6,899 nucleotides of DNA from the NCBI GenBank assembly GCA_049680295.1, contig JBAUHN010000292.1, forward strand, positions 1-6,899, in the 5' to 3' direction. The notes under the pieces were generated by a model. That model ran no database searches, was not told the origin of the DNA, and was given only the letters and a program-made list of their open reading frames with translations. The position numbers were made by a program, and so were the translations under genes. Below, one piece after another: positions 6,596 to 6,899 of this stretch; positions within the stretch are counted from its first letter, which is position 1, and each line of letters opens with the position of its first letter. The DNA comes from JBAUHN01 sp049680295 (GTDB lineage: Bacteria; Pseudomonadota; Alphaproteobacteria; Rhodobacterales; Rhodobacteraceae).

Positions 6596-6726
6596 TGCAC
6601 GGGCTTATAGCGTTTCGGCGGCGTATAGAAGCATCGTTTTCCCCCGATAGCGCGCCGCGCCGGGATTGCATTATCCGACGCTGCCGGAAATCAAAAAATT
6701 CAACGTGTCAGGGAGTGATTGTTGCC
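6596..6726. other. Intergenic stretch upstream of the DMT transporter
   Basis: No gene, tRNA or terminator hairpin was found. It should carry the promoter of the transporter/acyltransferase pair. A TATAAG hexamer on the minus strand (6604-6609) resembles a -10 box but has no good -35 at 16-18 bases, and it lies so close to ATG 6595 that the transcript would be almost leaderless. An A6 run (T6 on the minus strand) near 6690 has no stem beside it. Confidence 0.4.
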
Positions 6727-6899
6727 CTAGATAATACGCGATAGGCATTTACGTGTTGCATCATCCAACGCCAGAGGCGTCAGGTGTTCCGCGTTGAATT
6801 TGGCAGGTGATGTTTGAATAGAACACCCGTGTCTGACGCGTTCCGGTCCCTGCCAATATGCCTCGCGGACCGGTACCAAAATCGCAGACCGGTTGGACG
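6727..6899 (-). CDS. Possible C-terminal end of a gene entering from the right edge
   Basis: A minus-strand frame is open for 56 codons from the right edge to a TAG at 6727-6729. The visible residues include SAILVPVREAYW, then a mixed polar stretch, then LTPLALDDATRKCLSRII at the end. The composition is protein-like, but I recognise no family, and open frames of this length occur by chance at this GC content. If real, the gene lies 131 bases upstream of the DMT transporter on the same strand. No other frame in 6730-6899 gives a better case. Treat as tentative. Confidence 0.3.
   Translation of the reverse strand, partial: SNRSAILVPVREAYWQGPERVRHGCSIQTSPAKFNAEHLTPLALDDATRKCLSRII

Noticed and set aside
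6042..6671. 209-codon minus-strand frame over the DMT transporter
   Set aside because: It is out of frame with the ten-helix transporter and shows a soluble, His/Arg-rich translation with no domain.
6768..6780. Small perfect hairpin, ACGCC-AGA-GGCGT
   Set aside because: Only 5 bp of stem, no T-run on either strand, and it falls inside the tentative right-edge frame.
6858..6899. Plus-strand ATG open to the right edge (14 codons), and a GTG/TTG-started frame just upstream
   Set aside because: Too short to judge, no ribosome site seen, and the opposite strand has a longer open frame.
1..6899. CRISPR arrays, insertion sequences, tRNA or rRNA genes, attachment sites
   Set aside because: No regularly spaced repeats, terminal inverted repeats with a transposase, tRNA-like arms or direct-repeat borders were seen anywhere in the window.

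Overview
The window looks like ordinary chromosome from an alphaproteobacterium, most likely of the Rhodobacteraceae/Roseobacter group. The basis is moderately high GC coding sequence, an 895-residue AcnA-type aconitase, and a DUF1223 thioredoxin-like protein divergent from it. The taxonomic call is an inference from protein style; no rRNA or other marker gene is present.

Layout, left to right. Positions 1-863 (minus strand, running off the left edge) hold the N-terminal 287 residues of an unrecognised protein with two 21-residue repeats and a glycine-rich membrane segment. An AT-rich spacer follows, then a strong intrinsic terminator (1087-1121) that closes acnA. acnA fills 1144-3831 on the minus strand. 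Positions 3832-4069 are a divergent promoter region with an imperfect dyad and a run of nine C. It separates acnA from a plus-strand exported DUF1223 gene (4070-4765). That gene converges, with only 3 bases between stop codons, on a minus-strand pair: a 10-TM EamA/DMT transporter (5705-6595) followed by an LpxL/HtrB-type lipid A acyltransferase (4769-5659). Positions 6596-6726 carry no gene that I can see. From 6727 to the right edge a minus-strand reading frame stays open and may be the tail of another gene.

Functionally, acnA is the TCA-cycle aconitase and stands as its own transcription unit. The transporter and acyltransferase probably form a two-gene envelope-related operon. The DUF1223 protein is probably periplasmic, with a CxxC redox-like motif. 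I see no mobile element, CRISPR array, tRNA or rRNA. The part most likely to be accessory and undescribed is the left-edge gene. It uses the TTA leucine codon far more often than acnA, sits behind an AT-rich spacer, and matches no family I recognise. I found no convincing new multi-gene system.
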